This document shows positions 17,846 through 24,064 of a DNA stretch of 27,141 nucleotides, piece by piece (position 1 is the first letter of the stretch; the number at the start of each line of letters is the position of its first letter). Source of the DNA: JADGGV01 sp035715725 (GTDB lineage: Bacteria; Gemmatimonadota; Gemmatimonadetes; Longimicrobiales; RSA9). The translations under genes and the position numbers were made by a program. The stretch is taken from positions 1-27,141 of the forward strand of contig DASTKT010000152.1 in assembly GCA_035715725.1 (NCBI GenBank). Direction: 5' to 3'. The notes beneath the pieces were generated by a model. The model did not search any database and was not told where the DNA came from. It was given only the letters and a program-made list of their open reading frames with translations.

Positions 17846-17885
17846 GGAACCACCGCGCCGGTCGCACCGCGCGCGAGGCCGCGGA

Positions 17886-17947
17886 GCCTGCCGCCCGGCA
17901 GGCCCGCGCGTACCGCCAGGCGGGCGCCCGGCCGGCGCGCGCCGGCC
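17886..17947. repeat. Two further perfect palindromes in the thiolase-CPBP gap
   Basis: GCCTGCC and GGCAGGC around a 4-nt loop (17886-17903), and an 18-bp self-complementary run GGCCGGCGCGCGCCGGCC (17930-17947). They lie between the thiolase stop and the terminator at 17811-17845 and would fold in the transcript 3' of the thiolase. Neither is followed by a T-run. They may protect the 3' end of the mRNA or form part of a structured leader for the CPBP gene. Confidence 0.55.
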
Positions 17948-17974
17948 CGGGACGCGGCTCCGCGCTCGCTCACC

Positions 17975-19186
17975 TCAGATCCGCTCCACCGACAGCGCCA
18001 CGGCATCCCCGCCACCCAGGCAGAGCGTGGCCAGCCCGCTCCGCGCGTCCCGCTCCTTCATCGCGTGCAGCAGCGTGACGAGCACGCGCGCGCCCGAGGC
18101 GCCGATCGGGTGGCCGAGCGCGACCGCTCCACCGTGCACGTTCACGCGGTCCCAGTCCCAGCCGAGCTCGTTGCCGTCGGCCAGCGCCTGGACCGCGAAC
18201 GCCTCGTTCGCCTCGATCAGGTCGTAGTCGCCGATCGACTTCCCCTCCTTCGCCATCAGCGCGCGCACCGCCCGCACCGGCGCGAAGAAGATCTCCTGCG
18301 GCGCCACGGCGCCCGTCGCGTAGGCGTTGATCCGCGCCATGATCGGCAGGCCGTGCGCCTCCGCGTACGCCTGGCTCGTCACCACCAGCGCCGCCGCGCC
18401 ATCGTTCAGCCCCGGCGCGTTCCCCGCCGTCACCACCGGGTTCGTCACCTCCGCCGGCTTGTCCTTCACGAACGCCGGCGGCAGCTTGCCCAGCGCCTCC
18501 AGCGTCGTGTCCCGCCGCGGCGGCTCGTCCGTCGCGATCACCGTCGGGCCCTTCCGCCCCGGGATCTCGACGGCCACGATCTCTTCCTGGAACTTCCCGG
18601 CGTCCTGCGCCGCGACCGCCTTGCGGTGGGACTCCAGCGAGAACTCGTCCGCCGCTTCCCGGGTGATCCCCGCCTTGTGCGCCGTGTACTCGGCGTGGCC
18701 GCCCATGTGGCAGTCCTCGAACGCGCACCACAGCCCATCCAGGATCAGCCCGTCCTGGAGCTTCTGATCCCCGAACTTCACGCCGTTCCGGTAGCCGCGC
18801 AGGTAGTACGGCACGTTCGACATCGATTCCATCCCGCCGGCGACGTACACCTCGCCATCCCCGGCGCGGATCGCCTGCGCCGCCAGCATGACCGCCATCA
18901 GCCCCGAGCCGCAGACCCGGCTCACGACCATGGCGCCGACGGTGTCCGGCACCCCGCCCTCCAGCCCCGCCTGCCGCGCCGGCGCCTGCCCCAGCCCCGC
19001 CGAGACGACGTTCCCCATGATCACGTCGACGATGTCGCTCCGCTCGACGCCGGAGCGCTCCAGCGCCGCGCGGATCGCGATTGCGCCCAGCTTCGGCGCG
19101 GATAGCGGGCTCAACCCCCCGAGGAACTTCCCGATGGGCGTGCGCGCGCCGCTCACGACGACGGGAGTGCGACGCGGGTCGGCCAT
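17975..19186 (-). CDS. Acetyl-CoA acetyltransferase (thiolase)
   Basis: A 403-residue thiolase, the standard length. It cleaves 3-ketoacyl-CoA or condenses two acetyl-CoA. The nucleophile is Cys92 in SRVCGSGLMAV. The C-terminal catalytic elements are NEAFA (327-331), His359 in GHPIGASGAR and Cys389 in LCLGGG. The N-terminus RRTPVVVSGARTPIGKF is typical of biosynthetic/type II thiolases. The ATG at 19186 has a strong Shine-Dalgarno sequence, GAAAGGAGAT, 4-6 nt before it; the frame stays open upstream but the promoter lies there. It is apparently a single-gene unit with its own predicted promoter (19254-19282) and intrinsic terminator (17811-17845), not part of the downstream acyl-CoA operon. 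Confidence 0.96.
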   Translation of the reverse strand: MADPRRTPVVVSGARTPIGKFLGGLSPLSAPKLGAIAIRAALERSGVERSDIVDVIMGNVVSAGLGQAPARQAGLEGGVPDTVGAMVVSRVCGSGLMAVMLAAQAIRAGDGEVYVAGGMESMSNVPYYLRGYRNGVKFGDQKLQDGLILDGLWCAFEDCHMGGHAEYTAHKAGITREAADEFSLESHRKAVAAQDAGKFQEEIVAVEIPGRKGPTVIATDEPPRRDTTLEALGKLPPAFVKDKPAEVTNPVVTAGNAPGLNDGAAALVVTSQAYAEAHGLPIMARINAYATGAVAPQEIFFAPVRAVRALMAKEGKSIGDYDLIEANEAFAVQALADGNELGWDWDRVNVHGGAVALGHPIGASGARVLVTLLHAMKERDARSGLATLCLGGGDAVALSVERI

Positions 19187-19253
19187 ACGGATCTCCTTTC
19201 TTCCCAAGCTCTTTGAGGCGCGTCGGCCCATGCGGGCCCGGCCGCGCCCTCGA

Positions 19254-19282
19254 ATAATACCCCGCACGCTCGGGCGCGGCAA
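19254..19282 (-). promoter_or_regulatory. Predicted sigma70-type promoter of the thiolase gene
   Basis: On the minus strand: -35 TTGCCG (19282-19277), a 17-nt spacer, then -10 TATTAT (19259-19254). The expected start of transcription is near 19247, giving a leader of about 60 nt with the strong Shine-Dalgarno sequence at its end. TATTAT stands out in this GC-rich sequence. Confidence 0.65.
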
Positions 19283-19324
19283 ACGCGGCCGAGGCCGGCC
19301 TCGTCGGCGTTTCGACGGATTTTG

Positions 19325-19572
19325 TTCACAGGGAGCTTGGGAGCGGGGGAGAACGGCCTGAGCCGAGCGGCGCCGGGTCGTCGTACGGAAGCATCCTTCT
19401 TGGGGTTGGACCGGTGGAACGAGGATCAGCGGTGCAACCCCCACCTCATTTTGAGCCGTCGGCGTCCGAGCCGGCGTACCCCGGATCCAACTTCAATCGT
19501 GGATGCGTTCGCCGCGAACGCTGCCTCGCGCCGCCTCGGGTCGTTCTCCCCCGCTCCCAAGCTCCCTGTGAA
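19325..19572. repeat. 248-bp imperfect palindrome with perfect 31-bp terminal inverted repeats (MITE-like)
   Basis: Positions 19325-19355 (beginning TTCACAGGGAGCTTGGGAGC) are the exact reverse complement of 19542-19572. Similarity continues inward at lower identity. For example, GCATCC and GTTGGA spaced alike in the left arm near 19389-19408 recur inverted near 19488-19508. The arms could therefore fold almost the full length. No ORF, transposase or clear target-site duplication was seen. In neither direction does a T-run follow, so it is not a simple intrinsic terminator. It lies between the MBL hydrolase stop and the thiolase promoter. Confidence 0.85.
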
Positions 19573-19670
19573 AATTGTCGTTCGCAGGACGATGGGGATG
19601 CGCCGCTCGACGCCGTTCTCCGTGTCTCTGCGCCTCTGTGGTGAAAACGCAGTTCACGTCCCCGGCCAAC
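19573..19670. other. Intergenic stretch with a CTCTGCGCCTCTGTGG-type motif
   Basis: No gene is seen in these 98 bp. Positions about 19616-19648 carry a low-complexity pyrimidine/TGTG motif (core CTCTGCGCCTCTGTGGTGAA) followed by AAAA. I have seen this type of sequence in intergenic DNA of unrelated bacteria. Its base composition differs from the surrounding GC-rich coding sequence. Confidence 0.45.
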
Positions 19671-19686
19671 GCCCGCGAACGCGGGC
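19671..19686 (-). terminator. Small hairpin overlapping the MBL hydrolase stop codon
   Basis: On the minus strand GCCCGC and GCGGGC around a 4-nt loop begin inside the TAG stop codon. There is no immediate T-run (TTTT appears only about 28 nt later), so this is at best a weak terminator or 3'-end stabiliser. Confidence 0.35.
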
Positions 19687-20564
19687 TACGCCTCCGGCAC
19701 GAGCGTCGGGCGCGCCTCGTCGGGGTCGAGGCGGCCCCACGGGACGACGGGGTCGTGCTCGAAGACCAGGAGCCAGCCTTCGTCGCGGGCGCGCGGCAGC
19801 ACGATCCGCTTCGACTCGTAGGTGACCAGCGGCTCGACGTCGTAGCCCATGATCCAGGGGAACGGCAGGTGGGCCGAGGTGGGGACGACGTCCGCGAGGA
19901 ACAGCGCGGTCTCGCCCTGGGACTCGAGCAGGATCGACTGGTGGAACGGCGTGTGGCCAGGCGTGGGCAGCCCGCGGATGCCGGGGACGATCTCCGTCTC
20001 GCCCTCGATCAGCGTGAGCACGCCGGCGCGGTGCACGGGGTCGAAGTTGTCGGGGAGGTAGCTCGCGCGGATGCGCTCGTTGTCCCAGTGGGCGTACTCC
20101 CACTCGCCGCGCTGCGCGAAGTAGCGCGCCCGCGGGAACGCCAGGCGCACCTGCCCCTCCGCGTCCCGGAACGTGTTCCCGCCGGCGTGGTCGAAGTGCA
20201 GGTGCGAGTCGATGACGACGTCCACGTCGTCCGGGGAGAAGCCCGCGTCCCGCAGCGCGTCCTCCAGGCGCGTCGGCGAGCCCGGATTCTCGACGCCGTA
20301 GATCGAGCGGAACTTCTCGTCTTCCTTGTTGCCGATGCCGTTGTCGATCAGCACCAAGGCGTCGGGCGTCTCGACCAGCAGGCAGCGGAGCGCGAGCGGG
20401 ATGCGGTTCTTCTCGTCGGCGGGGATGCGGCGCTCCCAGAGCGGCTTCGGCACGACGCCGAACATGGCGCCGCCGTCGAGGCGCTGCAGCCCGGCCTCGA
20501 GCGCATGGATGCGGAACCGGCCGAGCTCGCGCGTGCGCCGGAGCGGAAGGTCGCCTACTGACAC
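19686..20564 (-). CDS. Metallo-beta-lactamase-fold hydrolase
   Basis: A 292-residue MBL-fold enzyme with a full dinuclear zinc site: HLHFDHAGG (His121, His123, Asp125, His126), His204 in TPGHTP, Asp225 in FLADVVP and His270 in FEHDP. VLIDNGIG precedes the site as in quorum-quenching lactonases, the glyoxalase II-like group and other hydrolases of this superfamily. No signal peptide is present, so it is probably cytoplasmic. The substrate cannot be assigned; lactonase-like is a guess. I chose GTG 20564: it gives a normal N-terminus (SVGDLPLRRTRELGRFRIHALEAG) and a 10-nt overlap with the exonuclease gene. A longer reading would run back through that gene. Last gene of the rex operon. Confidence 0.88.
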   Translation of the reverse strand: MSVGDLPLRRTRELGRFRIHALEAGLQRLDGGAMFGVVPKPLWERRIPADEKNRIPLALRCLLVETPDALVLIDNGIGNKEDEKFRSIYGVENPGSPTRLEDALRDAGFSPDDVDVVIDSHLHFDHAGGNTFRDAEGQVRLAFPRARYFAQRGEWEYAHWDNERIRASYLPDNFDPVHRAGVLTLIEGETEIVPGIRGLPTPGHTPFHQSILLESQGETALFLADVVPTSAHLPFPWIMGYDVEPLVTYESKRIVLPRARDEGWLLVFEHDPVVPWGRLDPDEARPTLVPEA

Positions 20565-21238
20565 GGTACTTCGGCGGGGTCCATGGATGTCGGGGTCGCC
20601 GGCCCGCGCCGGCGGCGGCGCGGCTTGCGCCGGCCGAGCAGCTCCTCCAGCGCGACCCAGGACTCGATCTCGCGCTCCGCCAGCCGCCCCATCAGGTGCG
20701 CGAACAGCCTCGCCGTCACGCGGGCATCGCCGTAGGCGCGGTGGCGCGCCTCGTTGTCGATGCCGAAGTAGTAGGCCAGCGCATCCAGCGAGCGGCTCGA
20801 GACCTCGGGCACCACCTTGCGCGCCAGCCGCATCGTGCACAGCACGCGGCCGGCCGGCGCCACGCCCGTGGTCCGCACCAGCTCGTGGGAGATGAAGTGC
20901 CAGTCGAACGACGCGTTGTGCGCCACGAACACCCGCCCGTCGATGAACCGCGCGAGGTCGGCCGCCACGTCCGCGAAGCGCGGCGCGTGCCTCACCATCT
21001 CCCACGTGATGTTCGTCAGCCGCGTGATGAATGGCGGGATCGGCCGCTCCGGGTTCACCAGCGTCGTCCACTCGTCCAGCACCGCGCCGTCGGCGCCGAC
21101 GCGCAGCGCCGCGATCTCCGTGATGCGGTGGCCGCCGGCCGCCGAGCCGCCGGTCGTCTCCACGTCCACGATGACGTATTCCAGGCCCTGCAGCGTCTCT
21201 TCGACCAACCGGGGAAGGATCCGCGCCGCTTCGTTCAC
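20555..21238 (-). CDS. DnaQ-like 3'-5' exonuclease (DEDDh family)
   Basis: A 227-residue stand-alone exonuclease of the RNase T/DNA polymerase III epsilon type. All five DEDDh residues are visible: Asp25 and Glu27 in VIVDVETTG, Asp112 in HNASFDWHF, then His166 and Asp171 in HRAYGDARVTA. The C-terminus has a short basic patch (RKPRRRRRG, 204-212) that could bind nucleic acid. GTG 21238 overlaps the arginine deiminase stop as GTGA (4 nt). The open frame continues upstream but would read antiparallel through arcA. It could act as proofreading epsilon or as a general DNA/RNA exonuclease; no polymerase gene is nearby to decide. Its place in a Rex-controlled operon is unusual. Confidence 0.9.
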   Translation of the reverse strand: MNEAARILPRLVEETLQGLEYVIVDVETTGGSAAGGHRITEIAALRVGADGAVLDEWTTLVNPERPIPPFITRLTNITWEMVRHAPRFADVAADLARFIDGRVFVAHNASFDWHFISHELVRTTGVAPAGRVLCTMRLARKVVPEVSSRSLDALAYYFGIDNEARHRAYGDARVTARLFAHLMGRLAEREIESWVALEELLGRRKPRRRRRGPATPTSMDPAEVPCQ

Positions 21239-22476
21239 CAAATGTCCTCTCGCAGGATCGGCATCGTCATGCACCGCCCGCCGCCGCCACCCCGAACCAG
21301 CTCCGAGCCGTCGAAGGTGATCGCCACCTTCTCGTCCTCGTCGATCTCCTCGTCGCCCGTCAGGAACGCGACGCCGTCGATGACCCGGTACCCGGCCTCG
21401 CGCTCCAGCTCCGCGTACGTGTGCTCGTTCCGGCTGTACCCCAGGATCACGCCCGGCCGCACCGCCACGAAGTTGCACCCGCTCGACCATTGCTCGCGCT
21501 CCTGGATCGTCCGGCGCGAGCCGCCGCAGAAGACCGGCGTGAGCGGCAGCCCCACCTCCCGCAGCCCCGCGAAGAGGTTCGGCATCTCCCGCACGCCCTT
21601 CCGCCCCGAGTGGTAGTGCAGCACCGGGTTCCGCGTCGGGCCGATGAAGCTCGGCGGGTACACGACGCAGTGGTCCCGGTCCACCATCGTGAAGATCATG
21701 TCCAGGTGGATCATCGCCCGGTCCGTCGGCAGCACCACCACCAGGATGTCCGTGACGCCGACCTCCTTCACCAGGTTCTCGGCGATGATGTCGAACGCCC
21801 CCGGGCTCGACCGTTCCGACAGCCCCATGATCACGAGGTCCGGGCGCAGCACGTGCACGTCCCCACCCTCCAGCGTATACCCCGCGCGCCGCTCCTCGCT
21901 GCCGTCGTAGATCAGTCCCTGGTTCTGCAGCAACGGGTGATACTTGAACAGCGTCTTCATCAGGATCTCCTCCGTCCACCGCACGGTGAACTTCATCGAC
22001 CCGATGATCACGCCATCCCCCACCACCATCGCCGCATCCCGCGTGAAGAACAGGTTCGGCAGCGGCGGCAGGTCGTAGCTCTCCACGTTCAGCAGCTTCT
22101 GCAGCGGCCCCTGCACCACCTCCCGCCCCTCCACGAACATCCGCACCAGCTCCGGCGGCGGCATCTCCAGGAGCTCCCGCGCCAGCGGCTCCGACTGCGC
22201 CACCTCCGTCACCTTCTCGATCAGGAATGGCCGCACCTCCGGCAGGTCGACGATCTCCTCCAGCAGATCCATCGCCTCGTACACGTCCGCGAAGCGCGAC
22301 AGCAGCGCGCGGAAACGGTGATGCTCCCGCCGCGCCTGCTCCAGGTCGATGATGTCGTCGTAGAGGAAGTCCTCCCGCGTGCTCGGCGTCACCGCCAGCA
22401 GCTCCGGGCCCGGCGTATGGCAGATCACCGCGCGCAGCGGACCCACCTCCGACGTCGCCCGCACTCGCGACCTCAT
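21235..22476 (-). CDS. arcA: Arginine deiminase
   Basis: A 413-residue guanidino-modifying enzyme hydrolysing L-arginine to citrulline and ammonia, the first step of the arginine deiminase pathway. The catalytic set is complete: Asp147 in FTRD, Glu203 in EGGDV, His257 and Asp259 in MIHLDM, and nucleophile Cys402 in GGGGGRCMTMP. The N-terminus SEVGPLRAVICHTPG is typical. ATG 22476 overlaps the rex stop by 4 nt (ATGA), so it is coupled to rex. Ornithine carbamoyltransferase (arcB) and carbamate kinase (arcC) are not in the window, so whether this yields ATP depends on genes elsewhere. Control by Rex fits a role under low oxygen or high NADH. Confidence 0.95.
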   Translation of the reverse strand: MRSRVRATSEVGPLRAVICHTPGPELLAVTPSTREDFLYDDIIDLEQARREHHRFRALLSRFADVYEAMDLLEEIVDLPEVRPFLIEKVTEVAQSEPLARELLEMPPPELVRMFVEGREVVQGPLQKLLNVESYDLPPLPNLFFTRDAAMVVGDGVIIGSMKFTVRWTEEILMKTLFKYHPLLQNQGLIYDGSEERRAGYTLEGGDVHVLRPDLVIMGLSERSSPGAFDIIAENLVKEVGVTDILVVVLPTDRAMIHLDMIFTMVDRDHCVVYPPSFIGPTRNPVLHYHSGRKGVREMPNLFAGLREVGLPLTPVFCGGSRRTIQEREQWSSGCNFVAVRPGVILGYSRNEHTYAELEREAGYRVIDGVAFLTGDEEIDEDEKVAITFDGSELVRGGGGGRCMTMPILREDIW

Positions 22477-23186
22477 CGCCCGCTCCCGTCCGCGGCGCGC
22501 AGCCGCCGCTCCCGCGCGCGCCGCTCGCCGCTCGCCAGCGCGTACGACAGCCCCTCCAGCTCGACCGCCATATCCACGTTCTTCACCGTGACGCCCACCG
22601 GCACGACCAGCTTCGTCGGCGCGAAGTTCAGGATCGCCCGCACTCCCGCCGCCACCACCCGGTTCACGATCGCCTGCGCCGCCTCCACCGGCACCGCCAC
22701 GATCACGATGTCGATCTCCGTCCGCTCCAGCACCCCGTCCAGCTCCGACTCCCCCCGCACCATCAACCCGTTCCACCGCTGCCCCACCTTCCCAGGGTCC
22801 GAATCGAACACCAGCTCGATGTGGAACCCCTGCCGCCGCAGGTCCGGGTAGCTCACCAGCGCCCCGCCGATCCGCCCCGCCCCGACCAGCGCCACCCGCC
22901 ACCGCCGCTGCAGCCCCAGGATCGACCGCAGCGCCTCCTGCAGCTCCCCCACCGAGTACCCCAGCCCCCGTTTCCCGAACGTCCCGAAAAACGACAGGTC
23001 CTTGCGCACCTGCGCCGCCGTCGTCCCGGCCCGCCTCGCCAGCTCCTCGCTGGACGCGGTCGGCACGCCCTCCACTTCCAGCTCGCCCAGTAGTCGGAGG
23101 TAGACGGAAAGACGTCCTACGGTGGACTCGGAGACCTTCTTGATCACGGCGCTGCCTAACCTTCGGAGGCCGACACCCCGCCGCAC
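22473..23186 (-). CDS. rex: Redox-sensing transcriptional repressor Rex
   Basis: A 237-residue Rex. The N-terminal winged helix (SESTVGRLSVYLRLLGEL, then SSEELARRAGTTAAQVRKDLSFFGTFGKRGLGY at 45-77) is joined to a Rossmann domain with VALVGAGRIGGAL (98-110) that binds NADH/NAD+. A C-terminal domain-swap helix follows, then a basic tail. Rex represses respiratory and fermentative genes when NADH is low and releases DNA when NADH is high. Two GTG starts are plausible. The one at 23186 has a better Shine-Dalgarno sequence (GGAG 5 nt upstream). The one at 23147 gives the commonest N-terminus (IKKVSESTVGRL) and a 224-residue protein. An 18-bp Rex operator lies 25 nt upstream of 23186, so the gene is probably autoregulated. 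Confidence 0.95.
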   Translation of the reverse strand: MRRGVGLRRLGSAVIKKVSESTVGRLSVYLRLLGELEVEGVPTASSEELARRAGTTAAQVRKDLSFFGTFGKRGLGYSVGELQEALRSILGLQRRWRVALVGAGRIGGALVSYPDLRRQGFHIELVFDSDPGKVGQRWNGLMVRGESELDGVLERTEIDIVIVAVPVEAAQAIVNRVVAAGVRAILNFAPTKLVVPVGVTVKNVDMAVELEGLSYALASGERRARERRLRAADGSGR

Positions 23187-23210
23187 CCTCGCTCCGGGGT
23201 GCTCCGGCGC

Positions 23211-23228
23211 TTGTGAATCCGTTCACAA
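23211..23228 (-). promoter_or_regulatory. Rex operator (ROP)
   Basis: TTGTGAATCCGTTCACAA is an exact inverted repeat TTGTGAA-N4-TTCACAA, the form known for Rex sites in actinobacteria and other phyla. It overlaps the end of the predicted -10 element and the likely transcription start of the rex operon. Bound Rex would therefore block rex, arcA and the two genes behind them. Confidence 0.9.
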
Positions 23229-23255
23229 CCTACCAACCCGCCCGCGAGGCGTCAA
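23227..23255 (-). promoter_or_regulatory. Predicted sigma70-type promoter of the rex operon
   Basis: On the minus strand: -35 TTGACG (23255-23250, overlapping the stop of the upstream kinase-like gene), a 17-nt spacer, and -10 TAGGTT (23232-23227). The -10 is weak (3 of 6), but -35 and spacing are good, and the Rex operator sits exactly where a repressor would need to be. Confidence 0.6.
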
Positions 23256-24064
23256 TTCGGCAGCGGCGGGACCCGGACGCGCAGCACGGAGGCGTCGCCC
23301 TCCGCCACGAGGCGCAGCTCGCCGCCGAGGATGGCCAGGACGCGGGCGGCCATCGCGAGGCGGAGCGCGGGCCCGGTGGCGCCGATGCGGGCGAGGTCGC
23401 CGGGGAGCTCGGGTGGCGCGTCGCGCGCGGGGTCGAGGGCGCTGCCGGTCACGGCGAGGGCGAGGACGCCGTCGTCGTCGGAGAAGGAGAGGCCGATGGC
23501 GCGGTTCGGCGAGCCGCGGATGGCGGCGCCGATGCAGAGGTCGAGGGCGCAGGTCAGGCGGGCGCGGTCGGTGTGGAGCGGGGGGAGCGCCTCGGGGATC
23601 CGGACGTCGAGCTGGACGCTGCGGCCGCCGGCGAGGGTGTGGGCGCTGGCGACGACGCCGGCGAGAGCGGGGCCGAGCGCGACGTCGGTGTGCTCGAGGT
23701 CGGCGGCGCCGGCGTTGGGGAGCAGCAGGTCGGAGAGTCCGTCGAGGAGGTGGCGGAGCTGGACGGCCGAGGTGCCGATGCGGTCGACGCCGTCGACGGC
23801 GGGCTCGGCGAGCGGGCCGAGGAGCCCGTCGGCGAGGAGCTCCTGGAAGCCGATGATCGCGCCGAGCGGGGTGCGCAGCTCGTGGGCGAGGACGCCGAGG
23901 AGCCGCTGGAGCCCGGGCGTGGCGGGTTGTGGGCGGGCCGGCGCGGGCGCGGACCGGGCCTCGCGGCCGGCGTCGCTGCGGGCGGTGCGCCGCCGGCGCT
24001 CGCGGCCCCAGAGGATCCCGAAGGCCGCCGCGAGGGCGACGGCGATGCCGAGGAGCGCGGTCAT
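23252..24064 (-). CDS. Histidine-kinase-like protein with HisKA domain and degenerate ATPase domain
   Basis: A 270-residue protein with one N-terminal transmembrane helix (about 2-20) and a basic RERRRR stop-transfer. A Pro/Ala linker leads to a clear HisKA dimerisation helix, LLGVLAHELRTPLGAIIGFQE, with phospho-acceptor His61. The C-terminal half (about 130-268) has the spacing of a HATPase_c domain but its motifs are eroded. The N-box position reads LDLCIGAAIRGS without the magnesium-binding Asn. The G1 position reads AVTGSALDPA without DxGxG. The G2 position reads ATGPALRLAMAARVLAILGGEL without GxGLGL. It may be unable to bind ATP, so it could be a pseudokinase or phosphatase/scaffold. ATG 24064 overlaps the MFS stop by 4 nt. 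No response regulator is adjacent. Confidence 0.85.
   Translation of the reverse strand: MTALLGIAVALAAAFGILWGRERRRRTARSDAGREARSAPAPARPQPATPGLQRLLGVLAHELRTPLGAIIGFQELLADGLLGPLAEPAVDGVDRIGTSAVQLRHLLDGLSDLLLPNAGAADLEHTDVALGPALAGVVASAHTLAGGRSVQLDVRIPEALPPLHTDRARLTCALDLCIGAAIRGSPNRAIGLSFSDDDGVLALAVTGSALDPARDAPPELPGDLARIGATGPALRLAMAARVLAILGGELRLVAEGDASVLRVRVPPLPN

Noticed and set aside
19321..19335. A second Rex site at TTGTTCACAG and its mirror at CTGTGAAAATT (19565-19575)
   Set aside because: Only half-sites are present; they are the ends of the long inverted repeat, about 240 bp apart, not an 18-bp operator.
19414..19644. A 76-codon plus-strand frame crossing the inverted-repeat element
   Set aside because: It crosses the interior and right arm of the palindrome, has no ribosome binding site or motif, and matches no family I know.
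19187..19685. tRNA or small structured RNA gene in the largest intergenic gap
   Set aside because: I looked for a T-loop (GTTCRANYC) with matching acceptor arms and found none; the structure present is explained by the inverted repeat.
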